In this document: piece by piece, positions 21,201 through 21,639 of the stretch
How positions within the stretch are numbered: position 1 is the first letter of the stretch
How the letters are laid out: every line of letters begins with the position of its first letter
Source of the DNA: JAGMES01 sp023128035
GTDB lineage: Bacteria; Bacillota; Halanaerobiia; DY22613
Direction: 5' to 3'
DNA length: 21,639 nt
NCBI GenBank assembly: GCA_030627905.1
Contig: DAOVRZ010000100.1
Span: 1 to 21,639 of the forward strand
Made by a program: the position numbers and the translations under genes
Notes under the pieces: generated by a model
Databases searched by the model: none
What the model saw: the letters and a program-made list of their open reading frames with translations, nothing else
Told to the model about the DNA's origin: nothing

Positions 21201-21639
21201 AAGATAGCAACACAGAAATATTGCTTACACAACCAATATGGGCCAAAAAGGTAAATTTTGCAGGAAATATGATTAATAATCTCGATAGCACAACATGCCA
21301 TGAAGATGGTTCGAATCTTGAAGTAGTAAACAAACCTGAAGATTTACTTTATGTCATATATACTTCAGGTTCCACCGGAAAACCCAAAGGGGTGATGATA
21401 GAGCACCGAAATATTATAAATCTCATCAGCTTTGAATATACAAAGACAAATATTAATTTTAAATCAAGGGTGCTGCAGTTTACTACTATAAGCTTTGATG
21501 TAAGTTATCAGGAGATATTTTCAACACTTCTTGCAGGAGGAGAATTACACCTGATTGATGATGAAATCAGGAAAAGTCCTGAAAAACTTTTGGATTTCGT
21601 AAAAACAAATAAAATAGAAGTATTATTCTTACCAACTTC
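299..21639 (+). CDS. Giant multimodular nonribosomal peptide synthetase (3' truncated)
   Basis: The frame is open from 281 to the right edge. The first ATG is at 299 and gives 7,113 complete codons plus two bases. The ATG is only the first available codon: it lies inside an A domain, between A9 and A10, without a ribosome binding site, so the natural gene almost certainly starts upstream of the window. Domain order is A(end)-T, then six C-A-T modules, then C-A(partial). All seven C domains carry HHIISDG, all six complete A domains have the A3 P-loop, the A8 and A9 cores and the A10 lysine, and all seven T domains have the serine of GGHSLKA. The protein should be cytoplasmic and needs a phosphopantetheinyl transferase (not in the window). 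It would build a linear peptide of at least eight residues in this portion. No release domain is visible, so more modules or another subunit must follow. Even the visible part would exceed 800 kDa. Confidence 0.93.
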   Translation, partial: MPLNANGKIDRKAIPEPEGNIMVGTEYEASRNETEEKLVEMWKEILGIEKAGINDNFFELGGHSLKATILAAKMHKELDVEVSLSEIFKRPTIKGISEYIQNIIRARAQTAYEKIENVESADYYEASSAQKRMYMLQQFDLSSTSYNMPGVFEVEGMLNVERVEQAFDELLRRHETLRTSFETIDEKIVQRINSYTSVDLEYIEKADIIIEEAVNKFIRPFGLTKAPLFRVGVIRLEEDKYILIFDIHHIISDGISLEILINEFASLYEGKELDSLRIQYKDYAKWQNKLLRSDVMEKQEKYWVNRFNDEVPVLNMTTDYPRSTIQNFEGDRISFKIDKEIIKNLDRLSKETGSTMYMVLLSGVNILLSKYSGQEDIIVGSPIAGRPHADLEKIIGMFVNTIAMRNNPDGNKTYKEFLKQVKENALEAYNHQDYQFEELVEQLDLSRDMSRNPLFDVMFTMQNMQSQNFNNNELVIENLELKLYNFDHRTSKFDLTISATETDDELILNFEYSTKLYKRETIERMIAHFRNILKAITVDTDPKLTEIEMLTKEEKDQILYDFNNTYADYPRNKTLHELFEEKVENTPDNTAVVLRTRAGEMMLSYRELNEKANRLARTLREKGVKSNSIVGILVDRSLEMLVGIFGILKAGGAYLPITPEYPEDRIQYMLNDSQTNIVLTQSKHVEKVMFNEEVIDLEDNKAYSSNGENLENINTAKDLAYVIYTSGSTGKPKGVLVEHQSVVNILTNMQNDYPLMESGTYLLKTTYTFDVSVTELFGWLTGNGKIAMLPPGGEKDLNAIVEAIHKYNVTHINFVPSMLNVFLDGITEQDFEKINSLRYIFVAGEAFSRELAKRCSAKLKNVTIENIYGPTETTIYVTRYSIADLKDEHIVPIGKPLNNVKAYVVNEDNKLLPIGVAGELCIAGECLTRGYFNRADLTAEKFDPFVQNPFSPEEKMYRTGDLVRWLPDGNIEFLGRIDHQVKIRGFRIELGEIENSLLSYEDIKEAIVIDRKDEEDNKYLCAYVVSHRELTPKELREYLSKNLPDYMIPSYFVQLERMPLNKNGKINRKALPKPEGNIFTGVEYEAPRNEIEEKLVDIWKEVLGAVLGKEKVGINDNFFELGGHSLKATVLLSKMHKKLNVEVSLSQVFINPTIKELAQYIKKAEKNIFSSIQPVAEAEYYSASSSQKRLYIMWQLAEKSLAYNMSSAVILEGEFDRARFEKTINALVNRHETLRTSFRLVNGELMQRIHHDVDLNLIYQIIEEDKLKETAIEFIRPFDLSKAPLLRVVLIKFGSNRHLLLFDMHHIISDGVSIDILTKDFNSLYDGKELSELKIQYKDYASWHNSLMDSKIMEKMSEYWTRKLDNFTYTELPVTNISFNRQSNGRIKQSELDELLTKQINEFCIRHKVSKFIFMLATFEVLIMKTINQNDISIGIPVAGRRHEDLQNIIGIFLNVLVTRTKIEKNATFTEYLYNLRDEWMETQEYQDYPYEDLYAKMKEEFNFKRDSLFSILFNYMPESKNDLSEQALTDRPYKLEEVEPKYGLTLYVSEGRDNIGLKAVFKNNLEEYIVENMLNSFETVIQTVLENEEILIKKISMAGGNNLDIYSQVFELESFVDSRSLHGKIRSIALNTPDKTAIEQGDKNLSYIGLEERANQIANFLNAKISDNKNIPVILDNSIELVEAILGIIKCGGVFAPIDPKFPENRIKLMVDEIDADWIITCNEWLDKLNRMMEGENRKLNALVLNSTANTGQLNNINLFEFNDNLQKECLVPAEISNEHCYIYFTSGSTGKPKAILGRHISLKHFIDWEIKEFGVDESFKVSQIISPSFDPFLRDIFVPLCSGATLCIPENREIILNPEGFMEWIDDKDITLIHMVPTIFKALIAEVEDPDCFKKLKYMLLAGEMLRGNDINKFFQLFGNRIELVNLYGPTETTLAKLFYRVKEEDANRVAVPVGKPIPGAQVMILNDDNQICEMGSIGEIYIRTPFISAGYYNNSDLTNKVFIINPFNDDSQDIIYKTGDLGRIHFNGDVEILGRVDHQVKLRGVRIELGEIENQLLQLENVKEAIVVAIEESLCAYAEVFTEVTDQKIEVEKLREHLRKRLPDYMIPNYFVILEKMPLTPNGKIDRKALPEPDLNNSGVQYVAPQNEIEEKLVEIWSEILDKEGIGISHNFFNLGGHSLKAASLVAKIHKELNVEVPLKEVFTNSTIKSLANYIKNAEENIYSSIQPIEENEYYPASSAQKRLYILDQMEEISTGYNIPRALMVKGALDRQKLEQSFKELINRHETLRTSFETNEGQIVQIVHKEVDLKVTSIKATKGDITEILKQFVQPFDLKKAPLLRVGLVELAEESILLFDLHHIISDGSSMGIILQEFIELYEGKELPVLPIQYKDFSAWQNKLFETGVIKKQEEYWIKRFKDEAHYNAIPVLNMPTDYPRPTMQSFEGDRINYKLDKELTKDLNRIAKETNSTMYMVLLSGINILLSKYSGQEDIIIGSPIAGRSHADLEKIIGMFVNTLAMRNQPEGNKTYEEFLLEVKENALEAYEHQEYQFEELVDKLALSKDMSRNPLFDVMFVLQNMQSQNFDNGELRIDNLELKPYNFDYKTSKFDLTISATEADDEIILNFEYSTRLYKRATVERMIAHFRNILKIVVVDTDTKLSEINMLTDEEKDWILNDFNNTDVDYPRDKTIHQLFEEQVEKGLDNIAIAFEDKQLTYRELNEKANRLARTLRENGVNADSIVGILVNHSLEMMVGILGILKAGSAYLPINSSYPEERIRYMLEDSGADILLTHEYLKNKLLFKGQIIPLEDHKIYMKEDTNLDLINNSHALAYVIYTSGSTGKPKGVLISHKALNNFVFSYYTSFGKNVGVGDNCLSLANISFDASVSELFIPLTFGASLVLFNNEMILDVHKLARTIIDESITLAYIPPTILKDLYELLSKEKEKVKLNKMMVGVEPIKDYVLEEYMILNHDMQILNGYGPTEATICATKYKYGQTASVGRNIPIGKPLANMHIYILDKYSNLVPNGVVGEIYISGDGLAKGYLNRQDLTAEKFVPNPFISGKKMYKTGDMARLLPDGNIEFIGRIDHQVKIRGYRIEPGEIEIQLLNYNSIKNAKVVDREDKNGAKYLCAYVVSDQEVTIMELREFLLTNLPEYMIPSYFVQLDKMPLTANGKINRKALPAPEGNIMVGTEYEAPRNELEEKLVEMWKDLLGIDKVGINDNFFELGGHSLKATSLVSKIYAELNVELPLREIFRKPTIRKIAEFITDSEKDHISVIDLVACDNNKEYYPVSSAQKRIFVLNQLQRNHISYNMPIMMFIEGEFDQKRFESAFERVIMRHDSFRTSFELIDGEAMQKIWQDVDFNVSYQEAKDDDIEKLIKEFIQPFDLSKVPLLRVKVVKFDQRHLMMLDMHHIISDGESMNILINDFVKLYEGHNLEELRLQYKDFTIWQNEFFKSDKIKEQETYWLKTFEDEFSILNMPTDYSRPAVMDFSGNSYQFFVDDEINTGLKELGKSHGATLYIVLLAAYNILLSRYSGQEDIIVGSPVAGRSKNGLEQIVGMFVNTLAMRNHSKANIPFEQFLDQVKENAFSAFENQNYQFEQLVEKLNVERNLSRNPLFDTMFTLQNVNYSEIIANELRLIPYNTSTQITKFDLTLSAAEMDEGTYFTLEYRTTLFKRDTITRMTKHYHNILQQIVRHPEVKLSEIKMISDEERIQLVEQFNMTKEEYPLDKTIHQLFEEQVERTPENIAVVYGDQQLTYGELNKRANQIAQVLQTKGVRVEEIVGIMVEPAVEMIVGIFGILKAGGAYLPIDPTYPVDRITYMLNDSEINVLLTQVNLKEKIQFEGQLLFLDNQHLYQKESSNLLMQSQPTDLAYVIYTSGSTGKPKGVMVEHRSLVNLVTWHNKNYGVTEVDRSTKYAGFGFDASVWEIFPYMIAGASLHIIDNEIRLDIHKLNEYFERHKITISFLPTQICEEFMTLKNKSLRKLLAGGDKLKHYLPQRYDIVNNYGPTENTVVSTSFLVDNNFDNIPIGKPISNVQILILDKHNNIQPIGVPGELSILGASLARGYLKRPELTEKSFVTNPFAVHGATMYRTGDLARWMLDGSIEFLGRIDNQVKIRGNRIELGEIESHLLNHKLVKEAIVIARVDKNNAKYLCAYIVADREVTVGELTPKELREYLLKNLPEYMIPSYFVQLDKMPLNANGKIDRKALPEPEGNIALGTEYEAPRNKTEEKLVEIWTEILGIEKVGINDNFFELGGHSLKATVLTGKILKELHVEVPLSEIFRTQTIKGISDYIQCATQIAYEAIEKADSADYYEASSAQKRMYMLQQFDLQSIGYNMPSALEVEGRLNLEKVKKSFYELIRRHETLRTSFETIEEKIVQRVNSFTQVEAEFNVELLEETDKTIEEVINEFTRTFDLSKAPLFRVSVIIVEEDKYILMFDMHHIISDGTSMGIFVNEFVSIYEGKELDELRIQYKDYAEWQNELLRSDVMKKQEEYWVNRFSDPTQNDGQVPVLNMPIDYPRPTMQSFEGDSISFKLDKELTKNLERIAKETGSTMYMVLLSGVNILLSKYSGQEDIIVGSPIAGRPHPDLDKIIGMFVNTLAMRNNPKINKTYKEFLKEVRENALKAYENQVYQFEELVDKLELQRDLSRNPLFDVMFTMQNMDSGELNIKDIKLTSYNYKKKTSKFDVTFFASEVNKEIIFGLEYNIKLFKRDTIERMISHFKKILKIVVVNTQIKLGEIAILTEEEKHLILVDFNKTEVDYPKDKTLCELFEEQVTKTPDNIAVVFEQKHLTYPELNVRSNQLARVLRQRGVKPDKVVAIMLERSLEMIVAIMGILKAGGAYLPIDPDYPLERKQYMLEDSNTEILLTQLKMVDRVSFAGDMINLDSTTCHEDGSNLEVVNKPEDLLYVIYTSGSTGKPKGVMIEHRNIINLISFEYAKTNINFKTKVLQFTTISFDVSYQEIFSTLLAGGELHLIDDEIRKSPEKLLDFVKTNKIEVLFLPTSYFKFIACEGEYLRDFPENIKHIIVAGEQLIITEELKQYLKEKEVYLHNHYGPSEAHVVSTYTIEPTNEISALPPIGKPISNTKLYIGKMDEHTEKINLTPIGVVGELYISGDCVGRGYYNRPEFTAKKFMTDPFTGHRLYKTGDLARWLSDGNIEFRGRIDHQVKIRGYRIEIGEIESQLLKHEAIKESVVLAKENSRIKYLCAYVVGNNELTVAELREHLSKELPDYMIPSYFVKLDSIPLTPNGKVDRKALPEPEDNIDAGVKYVAPTNNVEEKLSEIWSDVLGIEKIGINDDFFELGGHSLKATILIGKIHKEFNVEVSLREIFKTPTIKEISNYIQSASKTLYQTIEKVDSADYYEASSAQKRMYMLQQFDLSSTSYNMPGMLQIEGRLNLERVEKVFDELIRRHETLRTSFETIEEKIVQRVNETVVFGVEYIEKSDKDIDKIIKEFVSTFDLSKAPLFRVSVIELEKDKYILMFDMHHIISDGVSMGILVNEFASLYEGQELDKLRIQYKDYAEWQNKLLRSDVMKKQEEYWLDRFNDPTQNDGQVPVLNISTDYQRPTIQNFAGDSVNFKLDKELTKNLERIAKEIGSTLYMVLLSGVNILLARYSGQEDIIIGSPIAGRPHADLDKIIGMFVNTLAMRNYPEGKKMYKEFLQEVRDNALKAYENQDYQFEELVDKLELQRDLSRNPLFDVMFSMQNMDSGELNIKDIKLTPYNYENKISKFDLTFSASETDQEIIFQLEYSTKLFKRETVERMIPHLTNIYKVVAAKVTIKLSDIQMLTEEEKGKILYEFNNTAEDYPRDKTIHQIFEEQVAKTPDKIAVIYKDQKLTYLELNEKANQLASMLGAKGVKADKLVGLMVNRSLEMVIGMLGVLKSGAAYVPIDPKYPLNRIQYILEDSRIDILLIEIDLKGKIDFIGDIIDISDQEIYTNDNSLNLETISSINNLAYIIYTSGSTGKPKGVMVEQCNLTAYIHAFKQEFTLTSDDIVLQQASFAFDASVEEIYPILTVGGRLVLPENQEIVDIRSLMKTITENKVTLVSCSPLMLNEFNKNEPLNSIHTFISGGDVLKGEHITELLKYAKVYNTYGPTESTVCATYYRCTTDKITNIPIGKPISNYQVYILDKYQNICPIGVAGELCVSGDGVTRGYLNRDELTAEKFIQNPFVTENECFRIYRTGDLARWNSDGRIEFLGRIDHQVKIRGYRIELGEIESQLLKSEIIKDAIVIDSEDEDGIKYLCAYVVTEKKLTMEEITLKELREFLSKSLPEYMIPSYFVQLEKIPLTSNGKVDRKALPKPEGNIVLETEYVGPRNEQEKKLEKIWKEVLGTDQIGINDNFFELGGHSLKATILIAKVHKELNVEVPLSELFKTPTIKEIGEYIQNATIKAYEAIEKVERKEYYEASSAQKRLYILQQFDLQSTWYNMPSALNVEGLLNIEKVEKAFLELINRHETLRTSFETVEKKIVQKIHSNTSLEEEFKVEFIKNTDKTIEDVVNEFIRPFDLNKAPLFRVGVIELQEDKYILMFDMHHIISDGTSMGIFVNEFVRIYEGKELDELRIQYKDYAEWQNELLRSDVMKKQEEYWVNIFSDSAQNDGQVPVLNMPIDYSRPTMQSFEGDNISFKLDKELTKNLERIAKETGSTMYMVLLSGVNILLSKYSGQEDIIVGSPIAGRPHPDLDRIIGMFVNTLAMRNNPKINKSYQEFLNEVRENALKAYENQEYQFEELVDKLDIQRDLSRNPLFDVMFTMQNMDSGDLNIKDIKLTPYNYKNKTSKFDLTFFASEVNKEIILTLEYNTKLFKRDTIERMISHFQKILKIVVANTQINLEEIDILTEEEKHLILLDFNKTEVDYPKDKTLCELFEEQVTKTPDNIAVVIEQKHLTYQELNVRANQLARVLRQRGVKPDKVVAIMLERSLEMIIAIMGILKSGGAYLPIDPDYPLERKQYMLEDSNTEILLTQPIWAKKVNFAGNMINNLDSTTCHEDGSNLEVVNKPEDLLYVIYTSGSTGKPKGVMIEHRNIINLISFEYTKTNINFKSRVLQFTTISFDVSYQEIFSTLLAGGELHLIDDEIRKSPEKLLDFVKTNKIEVLFLPT
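389..607 (+). other. Module 0 thiolation (peptidyl carrier) domain
   Basis: The carrier domain reads from RNETEEKLVEMW to SEYIQNI. The phosphopantetheine attachment serine is in GGHSLKA, codon 488-490. It would present module 0's amino acid, or the chain built so far, to the first C domain. It lies directly after the disrupted A domain, in frame. Confidence 0.93.
611..623 (+). other. GC-only alternating purine-pyrimidine tract in the T0-C1 linker
   Basis: Thirteen consecutive G/C bases (cgcgcgcgtgcgc, with a single T) sit in an otherwise AT-rich gene and encode part of an Ile-Arg-Ala-Arg-Ala stretch. The equivalent linkers of modules 4 and 5 (YIQ to SADYY) are four residues shorter. The tract could adopt left-handed DNA, but the sequence does not show any function. 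Confidence 0.6.
662..1948 (+). other. Module 1 condensation domain (LCL-like)
   Basis: The domain opens with DYYEASSAQKRMYML (C1 core) and carries HHIISDG at 1040-1060, the second His (codon 1043-1045) being the catalytic one. Later cores include YKDYAKWQ, IIVGSPIAGR, IGMFVNT and YQFEELVEQL. The SSAQKR type of C1 core is typical of domains that join two L-residues, and no epimerization domain precedes it. A 56-bp stretch (689-744) is identical to the start of the module 6 C domain (16439-16494), a sign of gene conversion or duplication. Confidence 0.94.
689..744 (+). repeat. 56-bp exact repeat in C domains of modules 1 and 6
   Basis: This is identical base for base to 16439-16494 and encodes KRMYMLQQFDLSSTSYNMP (19 residues). 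The silent positions agree as well, so shared protein function alone does not explain it. Recent conversion or recombination between the modules is likely. Confidence 0.85.
2012..3523 (+). other. Module 1 adenylation domain, substrate unassigned
   Basis: This is a complete A domain: A3 P-loop YTSGSTGKPKG at 2468-2500, A4 FDVSVTE with Asp235 at 2606-2608, A5 YGPTETT, A7 YRTGDL, A8 RGFRIELGEIE and A10 NGKINRKA with Lys at 3491-3493. Aligning to GrsA gives the pocket D-V-T-N-F-A-I-I-Y-K. I do not recognise it as any common code. Asp235 and Lys517 point to a normal alpha-amino acid with a mostly hydrophobic, uncharged pocket. An extra four residues lie near the start (around 2078-2092, LRTRAGE) where other modules have a shorter F-E-x-K turn. 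Confidence 0.9.
3560..3790 (+). other. Module 1 thiolation domain with a small internal duplication
   Basis: The carrier domain has GGHSLKA with the attachment Ser at 3671-3673. Helix 1 reads KEVLGAVLGKEKVGIND, where the other T domains have KE(I/V)LG(I/T)EK-type sequence four residues shorter. The extra residues look like a 12-bp imperfect tandem copy (gttttaggagcg followed by gtattaggaaaa near 3602-3625). The core fold should tolerate this. Confidence 0.92.
3833..5092 (+). other. Module 2 condensation domain, divergent
   Basis: The C1 core is YYSASSSQKRLYI and the active site is HHIISDG at 4211-4231. Unlike the other C domains it lacks their shared middle blocks: the usual IIVGSPIAGRPHADL is ISIGIPVAGRRHEDL, the usual IGMFVNTLAMR is IGIFLNVLVTR, and SRNPLFDVMF is KRDSLFSILF. 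Only the first part (to about YKDYA) resembles its neighbours. The catalytic His is present, so it is probably active. The divergence covers both C and A of this module and suggests it was brought in as a unit. Confidence 0.9.
5162..6709 (+). other. Module 2 adenylation domain, outlier clade
   Basis: This is a complete but divergent A domain of about 516 residues: A3 YFTSGSTGKPKA (5651-5686), then GRHISLKHFIDWEI, A4 SFDPFLRDIF with Asp235 at 5792-5794, YGPTETT, A8 RGVRIELGEIE, A9 LPDYMIP and A10 NGKIDRKA. The pocket reads D-P-R-H-L-A-L-L-A-K. Pro236 with Arg239 is uncommon. It recalls the DPRH start I remember for the aminoadipate-activating Lys2 family, where an Arg can pair with a side-chain carboxylate. 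The acidic-substrate idea is inference only. The A-domain type with a 'FIDWE' helix and 'LRDIF' after A4 is, from memory, a distinct clade whose substrates I cannot name. Confidence 0.85.
6743..6961 (+). other. Module 2 thiolation domain
   Basis: The carrier domain has NLGGHSLKA with the attachment Ser at 6842-6844. FFNLGG replaces the usual FFELGG, and helix 1 is EIWSEILDKEG, slightly different from the neighbours. Its C-terminal half matches the module 1 T domain (AEENIYSSIQP after it compares with AEKNIFSSIQP), so the borders of the outlier segment probably lie within or near the two T domains. Confidence 0.92.
7004..8302 (+). other. Module 3 condensation domain (LCL-like)
   Basis: The domain opens with EYYPASSAQKRLYIL and carries HHIISDG at 7379-7399. 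It returns to the common type, with IIIGSPIAGRSHADLEK, IGMFVNTLAMR and SRNPLFDVMF. Its late part (FRNILKIVVVDTDTKLSE) is close to module 1. It would accept the chain from module 2's T domain and join it to module 3's amino acid. Confidence 0.94.
8366..9859 (+). other. Module 3 adenylation domain, substrate unassigned
   Basis: This is a complete A domain of about 498 residues: A3 YTSGSTGKPKG (8810-8842), A4 FDASVSE with Asp235 at 8954-8956, NGYGPTEATIC, A7 YKTGDM, A8 RGYRIEPGEIE and A10 NGKINRKA. The pocket reads D-A-S-Y-M-V-G-I-C-K. The MVGVEPIK segment replaces the usual AGE motif, so the residues at 299 and 301 depend on the alignment. The DAS start and the IC end resemble pockets for aromatic residues, but I have no firm match. 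Confidence 0.9.
9896..10111 (+). other. Module 3 thiolation domain
   Basis: The carrier domain reads from RNELEEKLVEMW to AEFITD, with FFELGGHSLKA and the attachment Ser at 9995-9997. The stretch just before it and its first helix are close in DNA to the module 0 T domain (359-420). Confidence 0.93.
10166..11434 (+). other. Module 4 condensation domain (LCL-like)
   Basis: The domain opens with EYYPVSSAQKRIFVL and carries HHIISDG at 10541-10561. Cores include YKDFTIWQ, IIVGSPVAGRSKNG, VGMFVNTLAMR and SRNPLFDTMF. It is less similar to modules 1, 5, 6 and 7 than those are to each other, yet clearly of the same type. Confidence 0.94.
11498..12958 (+). other. Module 4 adenylation domain, predicted leucine
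   Basis: This is a complete A domain of about 487 residues: A3 YTSGSTGKPKG (11942-11974), A4 GFGFDASVWE with Asp235 at 12080-12082, NNYGPTENTVV, A7 YRTGDL, A8 RGNRIELGEIE (Asn where the others have Phe, Tyr or Val) and A10 NGKIDRKA. Aligning ITISFLPT to ITVITLPPT of GrsA gives D-A-W-F-L-G-N-V-V-K, the code I know for leucine in Bacillus synthetases such as those of surfactin and bacitracin. The Leu prediction is the firmest here together with Pro of module 5. Confidence 0.92.
12995..13210 (+). other. Module 4 thiolation domain
   Basis: The carrier domain runs from RNKTEEKLVEIW to SDYIQC, with FFELGGHSLKA and the attachment Ser at 13094-13096. The residues after it (ATQIAYEAIEKADSADYY) are the short form of the linker that carries the GC-rich insertion after module 0. 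Confidence 0.93.
13256..14557 (+). other. Module 5 condensation domain (LCL-like)
   Basis: The domain opens with DYYEASSAQKRMYML and carries HHIISDG at 13646-13666, followed by FSDPTQNDGQVPVLN, an eight-residue-longer loop shared with modules 6 and 7 but absent from module 1. It is nearly identical to the module 7 C domain; 13931-14040 matches 20225-20334 base for base. Confidence 0.94.
13256..15342 (+). repeat. Long direct repeat, copy 1 (module 5 C plus first half of A)
   Basis: This matches 19550-21639 at a constant offset of 6,294 bp, shifting to 6,297 after one 3-bp insertion in copy 2 (an extra aat before the ctcgatagc region near 21277). Exact blocks include 13931-14040 (110 bp) and 15224-15342 (119 bp, still matching at the window edge). 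The offset corresponds to two whole modules, which points to duplication of a two-module unit. Confidence 0.88.
14621..16114 (+). other. Module 5 adenylation domain, predicted proline
   Basis: This is a complete A domain of about 498 residues: A3 YTSGSTGKPKG (15062-15094), A4 ISFDVSYQE with Asp235 at 15200-15202, HYGPSEAHVV, A7 YKTGDL, A8 RGYRIEIGEIE and A10 NGKVDRKA. The pocket reads D-V-Q-F-I-A-H-V-V-K. This matches the proline code of Bacillus synthetases (the Phe278 form of iturin-type enzymes; gramicidin S and tyrocidine have Leu at that place). The YGPSEAHVV segment is also typical of proline domains. Confidence 0.93.
16151..16366 (+). other. Module 5 thiolation domain
   Basis: The carrier domain runs from TNNVEEKLSEIW to SNYIQS, with FFELGGHSLKA and the attachment Ser at 16250-16252. 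It follows the proline A domain without extra linker domains, so the proline stays unmodified as far as this subunit shows. Confidence 0.93.
16412..17701 (+). other. Module 6 condensation domain (LCL-like)
   Basis: The domain opens with DYYEASSAQKRMYML and carries HHIISDG at 16790-16810, followed by FNDPTQNDGQVPVLN. The 56 bp at 16439-16494 are identical to 689-744 of the module 1 C domain, while the later half (MQNMDSGELNIKDIKL) matches modules 5 and 7 and not module 1. The domain is thus a mosaic of two lineages. Confidence 0.94.
17765..19252 (+). other. Module 6 adenylation domain, predicted lysine
   Basis: This is a complete A domain of about 496 residues: A3 YTSGSTGKPKG (18212-18244), A4 FAFDASVEE with Asp235 at 18350-18352, NTYGPTESTVC, A7 YRTGDL, A8 RGYRIELGEIE and A10 NGKVDRKA. 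The pocket reads D-A-E-S-I-G-T-V-C-K, one residue from the D-A-E-S-I-G-S-V-C-K that I recall for the lysine module of bacitracin synthetase. Glu239 fits a basic side chain. Ornithine or another basic residue is possible. Confidence 0.9.
19289..19504 (+). other. Module 6 thiolation domain
   Basis: The carrier domain runs from RNEQEKKLEKIW to GEYIQN, with FFELGGHSLKA and the attachment Ser at 19388-19390. It hands the lysine-extended chain to the module 7 C domain. Confidence 0.93.
19550..20851 (+). other. Module 7 condensation domain (LCL-like)
   Basis: The domain opens with EYYEASSAQKRLYIL and carries HHIISDG at 19940-19960, then FSDSAQNDGQVPVLN. It is a near copy of the module 5 C domain at a constant spacing of 6,294 bp. 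Its substitutions are scattered and the active site is intact. Confidence 0.94.
20915..21639 (+). other. Module 7 adenylation domain, N-terminal part, probably proline
   Basis: The first half of an A domain is cut by the right edge: A3 YTSGSTGKPKG (21359-21391), A4 ISFDVSYQE with Asp235 at 21497-21499, and EVLFLPT. The visible pocket residues are D-V-Q-F, identical to module 5, and the DNA is nearly identical to it (21521-21639 equals 15224-15342). Proline is therefore the expected substrate, with the rest of the pocket unseen. Confidence 0.88.

Larger units (their letters stand above)
19550..21639 (+). repeat. Long direct repeat, copy 2 (module 7 C plus first half of A)
   Basis: This is the second copy of the repeat that begins at 13256. 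It has no internal stop or frameshift. The match is still running at the right edge, so the repeat may extend through the rest of module 7 and into a following module equivalent to module 6. Confidence 0.88.

Noticed and set aside
1..21639. CRISPR-like or satellite repeats suggested by many recurring motifs
   Set aside because: The recurring words are the core motifs of NRPS domains spaced about one module (3 kb) apart and all are coding.
20915..21639. Module 7 A domain as a naturally truncated domain
   Set aside because: The frame is still open and still matches module 5 at the last base. The cut is the window edge.

Overview
The window is one strand of one gene. A single plus-strand reading frame (codons beginning at positions 2, 5, 8 and so on) encodes nonribosomal peptide synthetase (NRPS) sequence from the first base to the last. 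I found no intergenic gap, RNA gene, mobile element or second gene. I read the frame through by eye and found one stop, a TAG at 278-280. Downstream of it the frame is open for more than 7,100 codons and runs off the right edge. Neither the true start of the synthetase nor its end is present, so no promoter, start-deciding ribosome binding site or terminator can be given.

The organism is AT-rich, with roughly one-third GC by eye, and uses AGA for arginine and ATA for isoleucine heavily. The core motifs are of the kind common in Firmicutes. A low-GC Clostridia or Bacilli member is the best guess. NRPS genes move between lineages, so a low-GC methanogen such as Methanobrevibacter cannot be excluded.

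Layout. Module 0 is partial: the end of an adenylation (A) domain, holding the stop codon, then a thiolation (T) domain. Modules 1 to 6 follow (about 662-3790, 3833-6961, 7004-10111, 10166-13210, 13256-16366 and 16412-19504), each a complete condensation-adenylation-thiolation (C-A-T) set. Module 7 (19550-21639) has a C domain and the first part of an A domain. Every C domain has HHIISDG and every T domain has GGHSLKA. There is no epimerization, methylation, cyclization, reductase or thioesterase domain.

How it works. Each A domain activates one amino acid as an aminoacyl-AMP and loads it on the phosphopantetheine arm of its T domain. The next C domain joins it to the growing chain. Specificity pockets read by aligning to the GrsA numbering suggest Leu (module 4), Pro (module 5), Lys (module 6) and Pro (module 7, partial code). 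Modules 1, 2 and 3 have complete pockets that I could not match with confidence, and module 0's pocket lies outside the window. The visible part of the product is therefore X-X-X-X-Leu-Pro-Lys-Pro, probably all L, continuing on both sides.

Most notable are the TAG replacing a tyrosine conserved in all six complete A domains, a recent internal duplication (module 5 and module 7 at a spacing of 6,294-6,297 bp with exact matches over 100 bp), an outlier module 2 with a pocket starting D-P-R-H, and two short GC-rich in-frame insertions each encoding an R-x-R-A tract.
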